From Welwitschia mirabilis (lineage: Eukaryota > Gnetophyta > Gnetopsida > Welwitschiales): a stretch of DNA of 64,000 nucleotides. Shown piece after piece: positions 12,071 to 25,260 of the stretch (position 1 is its first letter; each line of letters opens with the position of its first letter). A model generated the notes under the pieces. That model saw nothing but the letters and a program-made list of their open reading frames with translations, had not been told where the DNA came from and ran no database searches. The translations under genes and the position numbers were made by a program. The stretch spans positions 282,531,262 through 282,595,261 of the forward strand of contig JBOZIK010000001.1 of the NCBI GenBank assembly GCA_051453625.1, written 5' to 3'.

Positions 12071-15000
12071 AAATAGAGTAGAAATGGAAATTCTATGCAT
12101 GTACCACTATAACTACCATGTCATTATTCCTAGTAATAATGCCAAAAAGCTATTATTCTTTACTTTCTTTCCTTCTTTTTTTTTAAGCACTTATATCATT
12201 ATATTTATATTTTGACTTTAAATTAGACCCTAAAGATACAAATTTCATAAAGCTAGACTAAATTTTACCAAAATTAGTAAGACTTTTATTTGAAGTATAG
12301 CCCTAGTGTCATTTTGTCTAAGGGATAATATGCATTATATAAACCAATAAAGCTTGTAGAAAACTAAGTTCTATAACTATTACAGAGTAATTATGTATTA
12401 CATATGTGTTGGAGAGAGAGTATTGAATCGATAAATAAAGATAGAAATGAGGCATAGATTTAGCATCTAGTGTGACCATAAAAAGAAAAAAAAGAAAAAA
12501 ATCTTAATAAAACTAGATTTTCTTTATATTTATTCTAAAGAAATTATGTTAAGCATGTACTAATACTTAAGCATGATGATATAATCTCATTTCCCATATA
12601 AGTGTTAGCGAGAACTCTAGGCTACCTTAGATCTTATAGCCCACTTCATAAGCATCAAAATAGAAACTTATCATAAAGAACATTAAATGATAATAACTAT
12701 GGACTTAAATTAATACATATGAAATCACTAAAAAATTTAGAAAATCTCAACACACTTTAATTCACATCAAGTAGTCCACGTATAGAAAACATGCACACTT
12801 GAAATTAGGAAACTAGAATGAAGAAATATTTAGCACTTTATTATGGTAATAAAGCAAATACTACATAAATAAAAGATTCAAGTCAATTATTGAAATGTCA
12901 TGATCACCTTAAGAACTAGTTCATATCTAAAAGAAAGAAACTTAGAAACTAAACATGTCCAAAGATCCTCTCAAATTTGAAGATTAATTACAAGTTACAT
13001 ATGAAAAAAGATGTCTTAAAATAAGGTCCAACTATCCTTCTATAACCCAAAAATTATAATTAGATTTATAGTTTTATGAATTTGGATAAAATTTATCCAC
13101 CTCATATTAGACCATCAATAACCTCAGTAAACTCAACATCTACCCAGACTCCTAAAATGTAAGAATGATCATTAGGCTTCTAAGATGATTGTTGTGATTT
13201 GTGACTCCTACAAGTTCCATCAATGTTCCAGAAAATCTGCCTTTAAGCTTTTAGTTCATGCTCCATTAGCTTGTTAAAAGCCTAGAAAGTTAAATTATGA
13301 AAATAGAATATGAGTTTTAGGGGAGTTTAATAGCATAGATCAATATAAATCCATAAAGCCCTGAAAATCAGAACTTGACTATGCTAAAATGGCATTAATT
13401 CTTAAAATAGATGTCACCTTTACTTGAAAAAATGTGGTTCTACTCCTATAAAATCCTAAACCTTAGATTCCAATAATGAAAGCTAATATTATAAAAGTTT
13501 AACTAATATTTGAATAAGCAAGATTGAAACTTTTCATATGAATAGATGATTAAGAATTTTACAACATGTATACCTAAATGTTTTTCACCAATAATAACGT
13601 ATCAAATAAGTTTTTAACTTAAAAACACATTTTGAGTGATAAAAACCACCTCAGGTATACAAACTTACCTTGATTATTTGGTACTTATGAATAATTAAAT
13701 TTATTTTAACCATCCAAGTATGTTATTCATTCAATTTTCCTCTAGGAATTCAAACAACCTATAGATGGTCAATAATTTACTCCTTTACATGCTTAAAAGT
13801 CTAGTAGTTCACATGGTAGGACATCTGATTATTTAATAGTTAAGTATCTAATTATTCTCATACTTAAGTCTCTAATCATTTACATGCTTAAGAGTATGAT
13901 CACTTTGTATATTTTGGCATTTTAAATTTAAATAAAATTTTCTTTTTTTTTAACATTTAGATACTAGGATATTTAATCTTTTAGATGCTAAGAAATTTAA
14001 TTATTATTTAGTTCCCATTGTTTCATGAATTAAAAAATTATTAAAAAACTAATGTATTCTATTATCTTGTTTTAACGCTTGAAAAATTATTTAATCACTA
14101 AGGCATACTATTAATAGATATGAAAAATCCTAGTAATAAAATTTAATGTAGTTAATCTTTTAATTTCTAAATTTAGATTACTTAAACTTAAAGCATTAAA
14201 ACTCATAGCTTTCAAATTCAAAATATCTATAGTTATAACTTCAATTTTTTAGAGAACTAAAACTCCTAACTTCTAAAGTCAAAGCTTTCAAAGTCCTACT
14301 TGAACATTTGTAATAAACTAAAACTATGAAATGACATTTTCTAAGGTTTAAAAATTAAAATATACTCTATTTATAATCTTATATTTATCTTACTTTTTCC
14401 TCTAACCTTTCTAATGATTTAGGAATTGATCTACAAGGAGTTTTAACTCTCATAATTAAGACTTCTTAGAATCAAAATAGTAAAAAAATTGTGAAAATTT
14501 GTAAAAATTTAAAGAGAAATACTAATTATGCCATAATTTTAAAATAATAAAAGCTTAAAAGAAAAAAATTTTAAAAATCTTTAAAGCATGTTATTCCCAC
14601 TGAAGCTTCTATAAGGATTAAAAAATCAACATGAAACCTAGCTTCTAACCCATTAGAATATACCAGGTTAATCTATAAAGATAGAATTGAAAGAGAATTA
14701 GAAAATGGGGAAACTTATTTAGCAGGGTAATACCATAAACTAATTTTTACTTAACATATAACCTCATATTTATACGTCCAGGATCATGGTTTTTTCATTA
14801 TGATTTTACTCAATTAACTATTAAGATCATTTTTAGAAATTTTTAATATTTTCCATTTATCATTATATTTATGATCTTACTAACTAAAGGTACACATCAA
14901 GTACTTTATATATTATAGAAAATAGCCTCTAAAATAAGCAAAAATACAATAAACTGTCAATTATAGAATCATCAACATACAACTGAATGAAAGATACAAA

Positions 15001-18000
15001 TATATTAACATCAATACATATTAATAAGGGAAAGAAGAGAAAGAAAAACAAAAGTGTAGAAGATGTTTGATAGAACAAACTAAAGGAAAAGAAGGTAACC
15101 ATGAATGAGTATACATGATACTACATTGATTAATCCATGATATCTACATTTCCTTCCTATGTATCTCCCTTATCTTTACCAACATTTTTATACCACTCTA
15201 AATATTTTTAACATATGATTTATATTCTTCTTGCATGTTCTCTAAAAAGATGTTATCATAGAAGTATAGATCATTAAATTGTAAATTTGATTTCTAAGCT
15301 ATTTTAAAGGTTAATTAATAGTATGTAGTATTGACAGTTATTGATTAAGATAAATATGATATTCTTTAGTACATTTATAATGTATTTAAATATAGTATGT
15401 ATTAATTCTTAAGTGAATTAATAGTATTATACCAAAATTCAAGTAATAAGACTAAGGATCTCAAGGATTTCATAAGTTAAAAGTGTCATTTTAATTCAAA
15501 AATAATTATTTAGTTATAAGATGAAAATATAACAAGATTTCCTAATAATATTAATTAAAAATATTTAAAAAAATAGTGAAACCACTTCATTTCAAATAGT
15601 GTTACTATGTATATCATAACTATAATATAATATGTCATAATGAAATAACTTAATCAAGTAGATAACATCTATCATTCATGATTTTATCATAAGATATATT
15701 ATTTAAGCTATATTGTGGTAATATATCCAACTTTAGTTTTAAAATAAGGGGGAAAAACATCATGATAACTTATAGCACATGCATGTTATAACTAAATAAA
15801 TTTCATGATATCATTTTAAAATAACATGCATAAATACTATAATGTATTAAAAAGAGAAAAAAGAATCTTGATGAAATAAAAATAAATATTTGTAAATTAA
15901 AAACTAAATTAGAGTCGTCAACCATTCATATCAAATCAATCCAAAACCAATATCTTCCATCACATTACCAAACTAGTAAAACACAAGTTTTATAATCTAA
16001 TATTTTTTTAAAAAGATATTATAGATAAAGTTTTCATTATAGTTATGTTTTAATACTTTATCAAATTGTGTAAACTTCTTTACTTTATATTTTATATCAT
16101 AGATTCCTTTCCTTGAGTGATAGGTTATGAATCTAGATTAGTTGTGTACTGTATGGGTTCCTAATGTTTTCTTAAAATAGCAAGCTCTATTAGTGTAACC
16201 TCATTAATGTGCTTATTTTCTACATGCATTATAATCATTTTTTTTCTTACATCATTAATTTCATTCTAGAATTTCTAAGCTTTTTTTATTTTCTGTTTGG
16301 AAGTAATTTACAATCTTTCATTTTCTAAATTTAAGAAATAAATTAATATTTTTTCATTTATTTGTCTCTTTTATATTTTTTTATTTTTTCTTTTATCTTT
16401 TAATTTAATTATATTTTTAGTATTATTAATTTTATTTTTAACATTTTATTTTAACATGAATTTTGTCAAAAGATGAACTTATCATCCTTTGATTTTTTGC
16501 TTATAGTAGTAAGTCCTCTTTAAAAGGATATATCACCACCTATCATTGTTTTACTAAATGAACTTTACATAAAAATGTGTTATATATTTTTCTTTTTAAT
16601 TGAATAATATTAATAGGACAATGATATTTTTATATACATAAAAGAAAATATCTATTATTCACTAAAATAAGATTCTATAAAATAACTATTCTTTCAAAAA
16701 ATTATTAGATTTAAAATATTTATATATGATAAGCTTTGAAAAATTGATCTTCTTTTATTTCCCTTTTTTCTTAAATTATGTTGTTTTGCATACTGACAAT
16801 CATGTTCAAGTTGACTAAGAAAATATCAATTTGTACTATTTAATTGAAAAAGTTTTAAAAACATAACTAATATTATATTCAAGAAACTATTACTTGGACA
16901 TGGAGATAGGATCTATGTATTTTTATACATTGTCTAAGACAAGATCAAATTTTTAAAGCTTGTCATTAAGTGTAATTAATAATTAAAGAAGATCAGGGGT
17001 TTGTTTAAGAATTTTCTATTTTATTTTAACATTTTCAAACTCAAACCCTTCTAATTCCTATGGTTAATGTCAATGATATTGGAGTAGTCAATTGTAAGAT
17101 AGAAACTATTGTTATGAATGCTTTTTACATAAGAACACTATCATTTCCAAGATCCAAATTCAAGTTCTATGATATGATTATATAAACCCATACACTTTTA
17201 TATTTCTAGTAGTCTTTGAATAAAATAAATAAATATGTGAGAATAAGTTGAAGAATAAAAGTAGCCTATTTTATCATATTCTGAAATATTTCTAATTTTG
17301 TATCTAGTATAATAACTAACTTTTTAAAGCATGATAAGTTTGTATTCTCTACTAAAGATTTATTTAATTATACTAACTTTGAACCATGAATTCCTTTTAA
17401 ATTGTTTTTAAAAAAAATCATCATGTTCCAAACCTCTATAATTTCATGATATATTTTCTTGCTCTTCTATATAGGGATATACCCCTCTAATAAAAAATCT
17501 TCTTTCTTTTTTGACATTATATCTATATAAATATCATTAATTATTTATTTCTTATTTACAGATATACAAAATCTATGGTCTTTACTCTTCAAGTCTTAAA
17601 AAATTATGTTAAAGATATTTGTGGTTATCTCTACTTACATATATTCTTTCATTGTAAAAATTTTGATCTCTTACTATTAAAAGTAGAGATTATAAAATTT
17701 ACTAATTCTAGTTTGATTTAAAGAATTTGTATTCTCCTTTGATTAGCTAAACCAAATAACTTAATAATTTTCTTCGTATGACCTATTTTTAACATGTTAC
17801 ATGTAACATATGCTTTCATATTTTCTATAAAGCTAAATTTATAACTTATAAAATAGTATAAGAGGTTGAAACTTAAGTATGAGATTCTTATTACATGAAC
17901 CCTACTTATTATTCTTATTAACTTGTGGTTTCTTTCCTTTTACATGAGGAAAAAATAAGAAATAGATCAGACAAACCTTAGATCAAACATGAAATCAAAC

Positions 18001-21000
18001 CTAATAACATTTATAAATTCTCATTTATCATATAAATTATTTTTAAAAAGTAATGATAAACTCCTAGTAATTAAAAATAATAACTCCTAATGATATTGAT
18101 TAGTATAAAATTTGTAAAATTTGATAATAAATGTCTCATTTTTAGGCTTAAACAATGCTAAAAATATTAAGTTCATTATATTTTAAGTGCTATATTTATT
18201 AGTAATTATTTCTTTGTAGAGGATCAAATGTACTTCTGATATAAGTTTTCATTTAAATAAAAACATCCAATTAGTCATTAATCTTAAAGTTAATATCCTT
18301 TAAGTGATAAATCACCTGTTGTAAAAAACAATCCTTTTACAAGGTTAGTTAACTTCACCTACACAAGTGTACTAATGAACTATGTTATTTAACTACTAAA
18401 TTACCAATGAGATAAGTTACTTACATAAAATATGAAAATAAAGAAATATTAATAGAATATTAAAAAAATTAGACATAATGAATTAATTATAGTTATGGTA
18501 TAATATGCTTATTTCTAAAAACATAACCCTTGATATTATTTTTAATAAAGGTATTAGAAGCAAAACAATGCTAAACTTTTTAAACTTTAATATTAGAGCT
18601 TTACATTATGATAAGATTCAAGTAAAATCTAGTCAAGATTTAAGGTTTTTAAAGAAAGATTATAGCTCAATGTCGTTCATGTTATAATTTTTTTCATTTT
18701 CTTTAATAATCAAAGTTATTAAAGGTATCTTTATGAAATGGCAAATTAATTATATATATTTCTTAAATTCCATCTAAAAATGCTAGTTTTATAACTTCAA
18801 AAAGTAAAATCTTCATCATAGGATTATGTTTAAATATTTCTCTCATATAAACATAAATAGGATTCAATATTTCTACATTAGGATGACTTCCACATATTGA
18901 ATCCTCATTTATTTCATTTTCCCTATTATTTAATATTTTTTTATTCCTATTTTGGTTCTAATAAATTAAAATTTCTAATTAGGCTAGAGCTAAACCACAA
19001 TTTCATAGCATGATTATTATATAGTAGCCCCAAATTAAGAGTAAAAGAATGTCATTTTTTCATAAATATCATATAAATGATTCTAAAACTATAAGGACTA
19101 GTTTAGAATAATATTTAAAAAAATATAAAGTTAAAATTCAACATTATAGAAATGGAAAATGGTTTATTCAATGATAATATAAAGCAGTGGGAATGCTAGA
19201 TTAGCCCTATAATTAATTCCACATGTTATAAATAATCATGATTATACTTAAGTCCAAGAGATTATAATAAGTATGTGATGGTTATAATTAATTTTTATTA
19301 TAAAGATATACTAACATTAAAAATAAGATATCTTATCAAATATGAAGTGAATAAAACCATATAGGAAAATGTTAGAAATAAGAAAAAACATAAAGGATAG
19401 AAGTCATCATCAAAGGTTAATCTCTTACTATACATTCATACCATTAATTACTATGATAATTTCTTAAAGATAAAATATTATTACACTCTTATATTTNNNN
19501 NNTATAGTTATAGGGTATAAGCATACCAACATCCAAGTGTACATGTTGTAATTTGTTTTTGAAACTAAAGAACATAACTTATGCTATTTAAAAAATATTA
19601 CAAGAATTTATTTTTAATAAAATATTTCTTAAATTATTTGATGCATTATTTTGGCCCTTAATTTACTATGAATTATTATCCAAGGTATGTCTTTTAACTC
19701 CAAATACTTACCCTTCTAATAAATGAGATCATCACGATATTGTCATAGTGCTTTCTAGTGCAGTTTATAAGCTCCACTTTTAGGAACTTGTTACTATGTC
19801 CAAGTTAATTTATAAAATAGTGTTAAAAAATTTAGTAATTTAGGATCTTAATCTTACTTCATAGAAAAATTGTGTTAAATATCAATATTAAAATGATAAA
19901 ATAAGAATAATTAAGAGGTTAAAGTCATTGGATAAAACATGAAACCTAACATAGTAAATCTATTTTATCTACATTAATAAAATGCGTTTCATCATAACAA
20001 GATAAACTTCTAAGTATTAACTAATAATAAATTATGTAAATTTGTTAATTAGTTACTCTAAAAGTAAGAAATCATAAAATTCATAATTATTTTGTAAAGA
20101 GTCATGCCTTTTTATGTAATATATAGTATGTATCATGCTACATCAACTATATGCATTCTAGAGGTAAATTTAATTACTTTAGTTTAAACTTTGTTAATAA
20201 TAAAGTTTCCATTCATTTCATNNNNNNNNNNNNNNNNNNNNNNNNNNNNNNNNNNNNNNNNNNNNNNNNNNNNNNNNNNNNNNNNNNNNNNNNNNNNNNN
20301 NNNNNNNNNNNNNNNNNNNNNGTTAATAATAAAGTTTCTATTCATTTCATTTTCTATGCATTCATGTTTCATTTTCTATTTTACCCTTTCCTATTTTAGT
20401 AATATTTCTTATTCTCCATTCCATAATACAAAAACTCTCAACATGATATCTTATATATTATGAACATACCATGCAAAAGGGTATACTTTTTATAATAACA
20501 TAGAATATGAAATACTTGATGAAGATGCTATTTTGATGATTACAAATGAATTCAAAGTTAAANNNNNNNNNNNNNNNNNNNNNNNNNNNNNNNNNNNNNN
20601 NNNNNNNNNNNNNNNNNNNNNNNNNNNNNNNNNNNNNNNNNNNNNNNNNNNNNNNNNNNNNNNNNNNNNNNNNNNNNNNNNNNNNNNNNNNNNNNNNNNN
20701 NNNNNNNNNNNNNNNNNNNNNNNNNNNNNNNNNNNNNNNNNNNNNNNNNNNNNNNNNNNNNNNNNNNNNNNNNNNNNNNNNNNNNNNNNNNNNNNNNNNN
20801 NNNNNNNNNNNNNNNNNNNNNNNNNNNNNNNNNNNNNNNNNNNNNNNNNNNNNNNNNNNNNNNNNNNNNNNNNNNNNNNNNNNNNNNNNNNNNNNNNNNN
20901 NNNNNNNNNNNNNNNNNNNNNNNNNNNNNNNNNNNNNNNNNNNNNNNNNNNNNNNNNNNNNNNNNNNNNNNNNNNNNNNNNNNNNNNNNNNNNNNNNNNN

Positions 21001-21600
21001 NNNNNNNNNNNNNNNNNNNNNNNNNNNNNNNNNNNNNNNNNNNNNNNNNNNNNNNNNNNNNAAGCATAATTCAAACAATACAACATCCTTATATAGTGAT
21101 GAAATTTGACTTAGATTCATAAACTTTAAGGACAATGAGTTGGAAGATCTTCTTTCAATGAGAAAGAAATAATTAAAGAGATAGAACAGAATTGTTTATG
21201 TCACTTGAATATTTTTAAATTAACTAAATCAAAAATGTAATGATGCAAATATGAGATGCAATAAAATGTAATGCAGTCCTAGTGGAATTTGATTAACCAA
21301 TTTACGAATCTTTTGTTACCTAGATTGACCCTTATAGATCATAACATATTGCTATGAATATTATCAAATCATTGAAGAATACAACATGGAAAATGAGGAA
21401 TAAAAAGATATAAGGGAATAACCATAGTTTGTTAACCACTTAAAGAACAAAGTTTACGTACATATTTTAATGAGTACTAGCACCTGGATTGTGTAATCTT
21501 AGCACAAAACAAGAAAAACCCTTCTAAAATTAGAATGAAGCATCATCAAGTAATGCTTCAATTATTACAAGATACCAACAATGATTAAAATATGATAAAT
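12071..21600. other. Long AT-rich stretch with nothing identifiable
   Basis: About 9.5 kb with dense stops in all frames and no recognisable coding relic, RNA gene or terminal repeat. It contains a 6-base gap (19497-19502), a 100-base gap (20222-20321, with a 29-base overlap on each side) and a 499-base gap (20563-21061). The only internal structure noted is a degenerate repeat near 13780-13995. Confidence 0.55.
13780..13995. repeat. Degenerate short tandem-like repeat
   Basis: Variants of one motif (ACATGCTTAAAAGTCTAGTA, then CATACTTAAGTCTCTAATCA, then ACATGCTTAAGAGTATGATC) recur at irregular spacing of roughly 30-40 bases, with weaker copies around 13965-13995. This could be a decayed satellite or chance similarity in AT-rich DNA. 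Confidence 0.35.
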
Positions 21601-22397
21601 GAGGTGATTAGGGTGGCATTCATAGTTTTGGTTGAGTAGTTAAGCTTGTTAGGAGGCAAAAACTGAATGGGTATAATTAAAATTTTAATTTGATAATAAA
21701 TTAATTTGTTTTTTGAGTAGTTACATCTATTATCCACTGAGGTATCATCTAGATGACCATGTAAACAACCATTTAAACTAACTAGTAACTAGCTATGATG
21801 TAATGTCATGTCATCCTTATGAAATATGATCATTGTCTAGTGGCGTCATCTAGAAAATAAGAGGTGGACAACTATCAAAAAATCACTTTCAATGCATAAA
21901 AAGGTATTATTTTAAATATTTACTTGAAAATAACTATCCTTTCCAATGTTGTTCAAATGAGATTAAGATGGATGATAGTTCTAAATTTGACCCTTTTTCT
22001 ATTTTCTGTCTTCTTTAATAGTTATCTTTAAGTATCGTTTAGATGATAAGGTAGGTGGCACTATTTTATCAACTTTTGATAATCAAGATTATTATTATTT
22101 TATCAACTAGAAATTACTATGGTTCTAAGCCTTGATAAATTATCTTCTTAATATCTAAGTTGGTCATTGTGGCCTGATATTATACATAGGCATAACTTCT
22201 TCCATTGTCATTCTTAATCTAGCATAAATAAGTATTCAGAAATAGAAGAAAGGAGTTGATTATGTTTAGAATCTATTCAATTTTCAAGAATCATAATTAC
22301 AAGGCATAATTCTCCAAAAATCCTTTGGAAACCTGTCAATTAGACCTAAAACACACTTCAATAACATTATAAAATTGGTGAATTTGATAATGTAACA
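21600..22397 (-). repeat. Probable 3' LTR, minus strand
   Basis: This sequence follows a minus-strand purine tract, and on that strand it begins TGTTACATTATC. It contains several variants of a CATCTAGATGAC-type word (near 21750, 21850 and 22035), like the segments near 236 and 3309. The far end is not fixed and no paired 5' LTR was identified. Confidence 0.4.
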
Positions 22398-22400
22398 TAG

Positions 22401-22410
22401 CCCCCAACTT
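22401..22410 (-). promoter_or_regulatory. Polypurine tract, minus strand
   Basis: The minus strand reads AAGTTGGGGG then CTATGTTACA. This is a purine run directly before a TG-starting LTR-like sequence. The junction resembles GGGGGGCTATTTATCA at 3208 on the plus strand, suggesting related elements. Confidence 0.5.
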
Positions 22411-25025
22411 AACATTTGTCAATCCCTAGTGAAATAACTAGAAAATGATAAAGGATACCAAACTGGTAATAAATATAATTTTGAAATCACATAAACATTA
22501 AGTATATCTCATTCAAAACCAAAATGGTAAGACATTAGCATGTACATTAAATTCAAAATAAAATATTTTTCTGAGTTTCATAAAAATGTAATTTTTCCAT
22601 AAACTCATTTATGAAAGAATCAAAAGGATTCCATCCCTTTTAAAAACAATAAATTTGTCTTGACTTTAGAGTAACTTTTTATTTGAAGAGATAGATCCCT
22701 ACTAGTGTCAGACATGAATTGAAGTCAAAAGGGCATATTAAATCACAAAGTTAGAAATAGGGCATACTAATCAATGATAATACACAGAGGTGGGGGTTTA
22801 TATATGAATAACTATAAGACAAGGATGAAAATTATTTTTATGAATACATTGATATTACTCTAAGATAATAGAAAAAGATACTATAGTAACTTTGAAATTT
22901 TCTAATTCAAGGAACAAAAAATAAACATATTGTAATAGAATGCATCTTACTTGAAGTTTTTCACTTACCAATGATATCTTATTTTCAAATAAGATAAATG
23001 AGTTAAAGTTAGCAAAATGTCATAGTTCTATTTAAATAATGTGGATGAAAATAATGACATATTAATTGAAATTGAGATATCATAGCCGTGATCACCAATC
23101 ATCAACACAGAAAGATAGCTACAAAGTAATAATACAATTGATAATGTGATAATCATGATACACTTCAAGGAATACCTCCTTCTACCCTAGATTCCTCTCA
23201 TTACAGAGTGTTCATTTCTAAAACACTAATATTTCTTTTATCGCAAGTAGTAGGATCTGTTAGATAGGATACAGATCATTAGACAACCTTCCTTCTAGTG
23301 CAGTAATCCTCAAGATAGATTATACATAACTATCAAAAGGGATTCTATAGTAGATTTTTATATTTTTATTATATCTTTGAATCATAGTTTTATCATGAGT
23401 ATTCTTTTCTTTTTGTTTTTTTCTTTTGTTTTTGCTTCCTTTCATGGAAGACAACTTATGCATACATTAAGCCATCAATAATTTGTAGCATTATAATGAA
23501 GTTGATAAAGAGATGGAGGATATAAAATGAACAATTCAACTAAAGTTCATAGGTATTTGAATAGGTTTTAATTAGATAAAATCTAATTGATCATCCATAG
23601 AACATAAAAGCATGAAATTCTTTGTACATGGTTCATGATAAAAAACTGAAATAAAATCAAGTTATTACATATGAAAGAAGAGAAACTATCTAATATTATT
23701 CATGCAAGATAAGTGATGCACATAATTTCACAAAATCAATTGCTTTGATAAGATGTTATTCTTTGATTTATGTAAATCCTTATTTTAAAGGTTAGTTTAT
23801 TCCAGATAGTCATTATAATTATACTTTTTTAAGTAAAATAAGGATCAAATCATTTTGAAACCAATTAATTAAACATCAACGACATAGAATCATTGTTAAA
23901 AGTGTCAATTGGTAATATGAAATTAAACTTGATAGCATCATGATCGCATAGATTTTAGAAGATAAATAAGAGATTAAAAATTAATATAATTCATTGAAAA
24001 ATACTCTCCTATCAAATTGGTTCAAAATAATGTAAGCATAATTATCATTCAAAACCTTATTGATATTACTCAAGAAGAAGATATGTATCTTAGAAATATC
24101 ATAGGACTTCTTAAGAGAACTGATTAATGCATGGTTAACATGACTAAGAAAGTTTTTAAGACTCAACTCAATACATGAGTTAGTCTTAAAAAGATAAGGT
24201 TTTCTCCTATTTAAAATCCCAAGAAATTACAAATCATGTTTTTTAAAAATATTAATACCACTGAAATTATAATGTACAATCAATTTGGGAGTAACTAGGA
24301 AAGTATGTTACTTTGAACTACATGCTTAAGAGGATTAGACTCTTCCACTTAGATTAGTTTATTTTTCATGCCCAGTCTATCCTTCATTAGACTCTATTTT
24401 TTTTCATGACTGCTTCTTTATTTTACTCTTCATTATTGTCATCATTATTTCTTGGTTTAACATTCTCCTTATCATGCTCTAAATGGTTGGATTCATTCGT
24501 AAGAAGATTACAAAGTGAAATTTCATCATCTTCTTTATGTGTTGAATAGTTTTTAGAATTTTCTAGAGTCGATATTTCTTCATCATATTCCAAAAATGAG
24601 TGGAGGTTAGGAAAACAGTCCAAAATTTCTACATCATCATCATCCTCATCCTCATTTTTTTTTCATTTATTGAGTTAATACTTCATCATTATCCCTACGG
24701 CTATTATCTAAAGGGGTGAAAATTTCTTTTAAAATTTCTATCATATTATCATTATCTATTAAATAAGAGTTAGTGTTACTTTGTGTAGTAATTTCAATGT
24801 CTTCTTCATCATTCTTAAAGTAAGAAGTAGAAGATGTGGTGGAGTAGGCTTGAGAATGTTCTTAACTATAAACTTAAATAATGACTTCTACTAATTTTCT
24901 CTAAATTTTTAGTAAGTCTCTTACTTTGTTGTACTCCTTCTTCACTTTGTTACATAACTTCATAAATGGATTATAATAAAGAATCTTCTTCACAATCCAT
25001 TTCTTCTAGCTTGGAATCTTCCATC
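22411..25025 (-). pseudogene. Body of a minus-strand LTR element, coding content unknown
   Basis: Upstream of the purine tract, the minus strand shows broken coding-like sequence. Near 25025 it starts MEDSKLEEMDCEEDSLL. It continues as a very acidic, asparagine-rich region with an open stretch at 24623-24423. Another open stretch at 24166-23981 reads MSLKNFLSHVNHALISSLKK. Several stops between them are TAA or TAG where CAA or CAG fits. I recognise no gag, protease, polymerase or integrase motif. Its position just before a purine tract and LTR makes a retrotransposon accessory frame the likeliest reading. A captured host fragment is possible. Confidence 0.35.
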
Positions 25026-25260
25026 ATCAAAGTAGTTATACAAAAACAAAAGTAAACTTAAGACATAGAGAAGTAGTTATAAGAACAGAAGCATAGGATA
25101 CATCCCCATTTATCAAAGGGCATGAACTACATAATATAAGGGGTAGATCTAGAAATCAAGAGAGGAGGAATAGATAAATAAAAGCAAACTGAAAAAATAA
25201 ATTCTAAGTCACATTAAAGGATGCAGTTAAAAAACATACTAGACATAGGAATAAATAACC

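Noticed and set aside
23981-24166. Possible pararetrovirus movement-protein relic
   Set aside because: I compared the phrase with what I know of that family and found no convincing shared motif, and no viral polymerase lies nearby.
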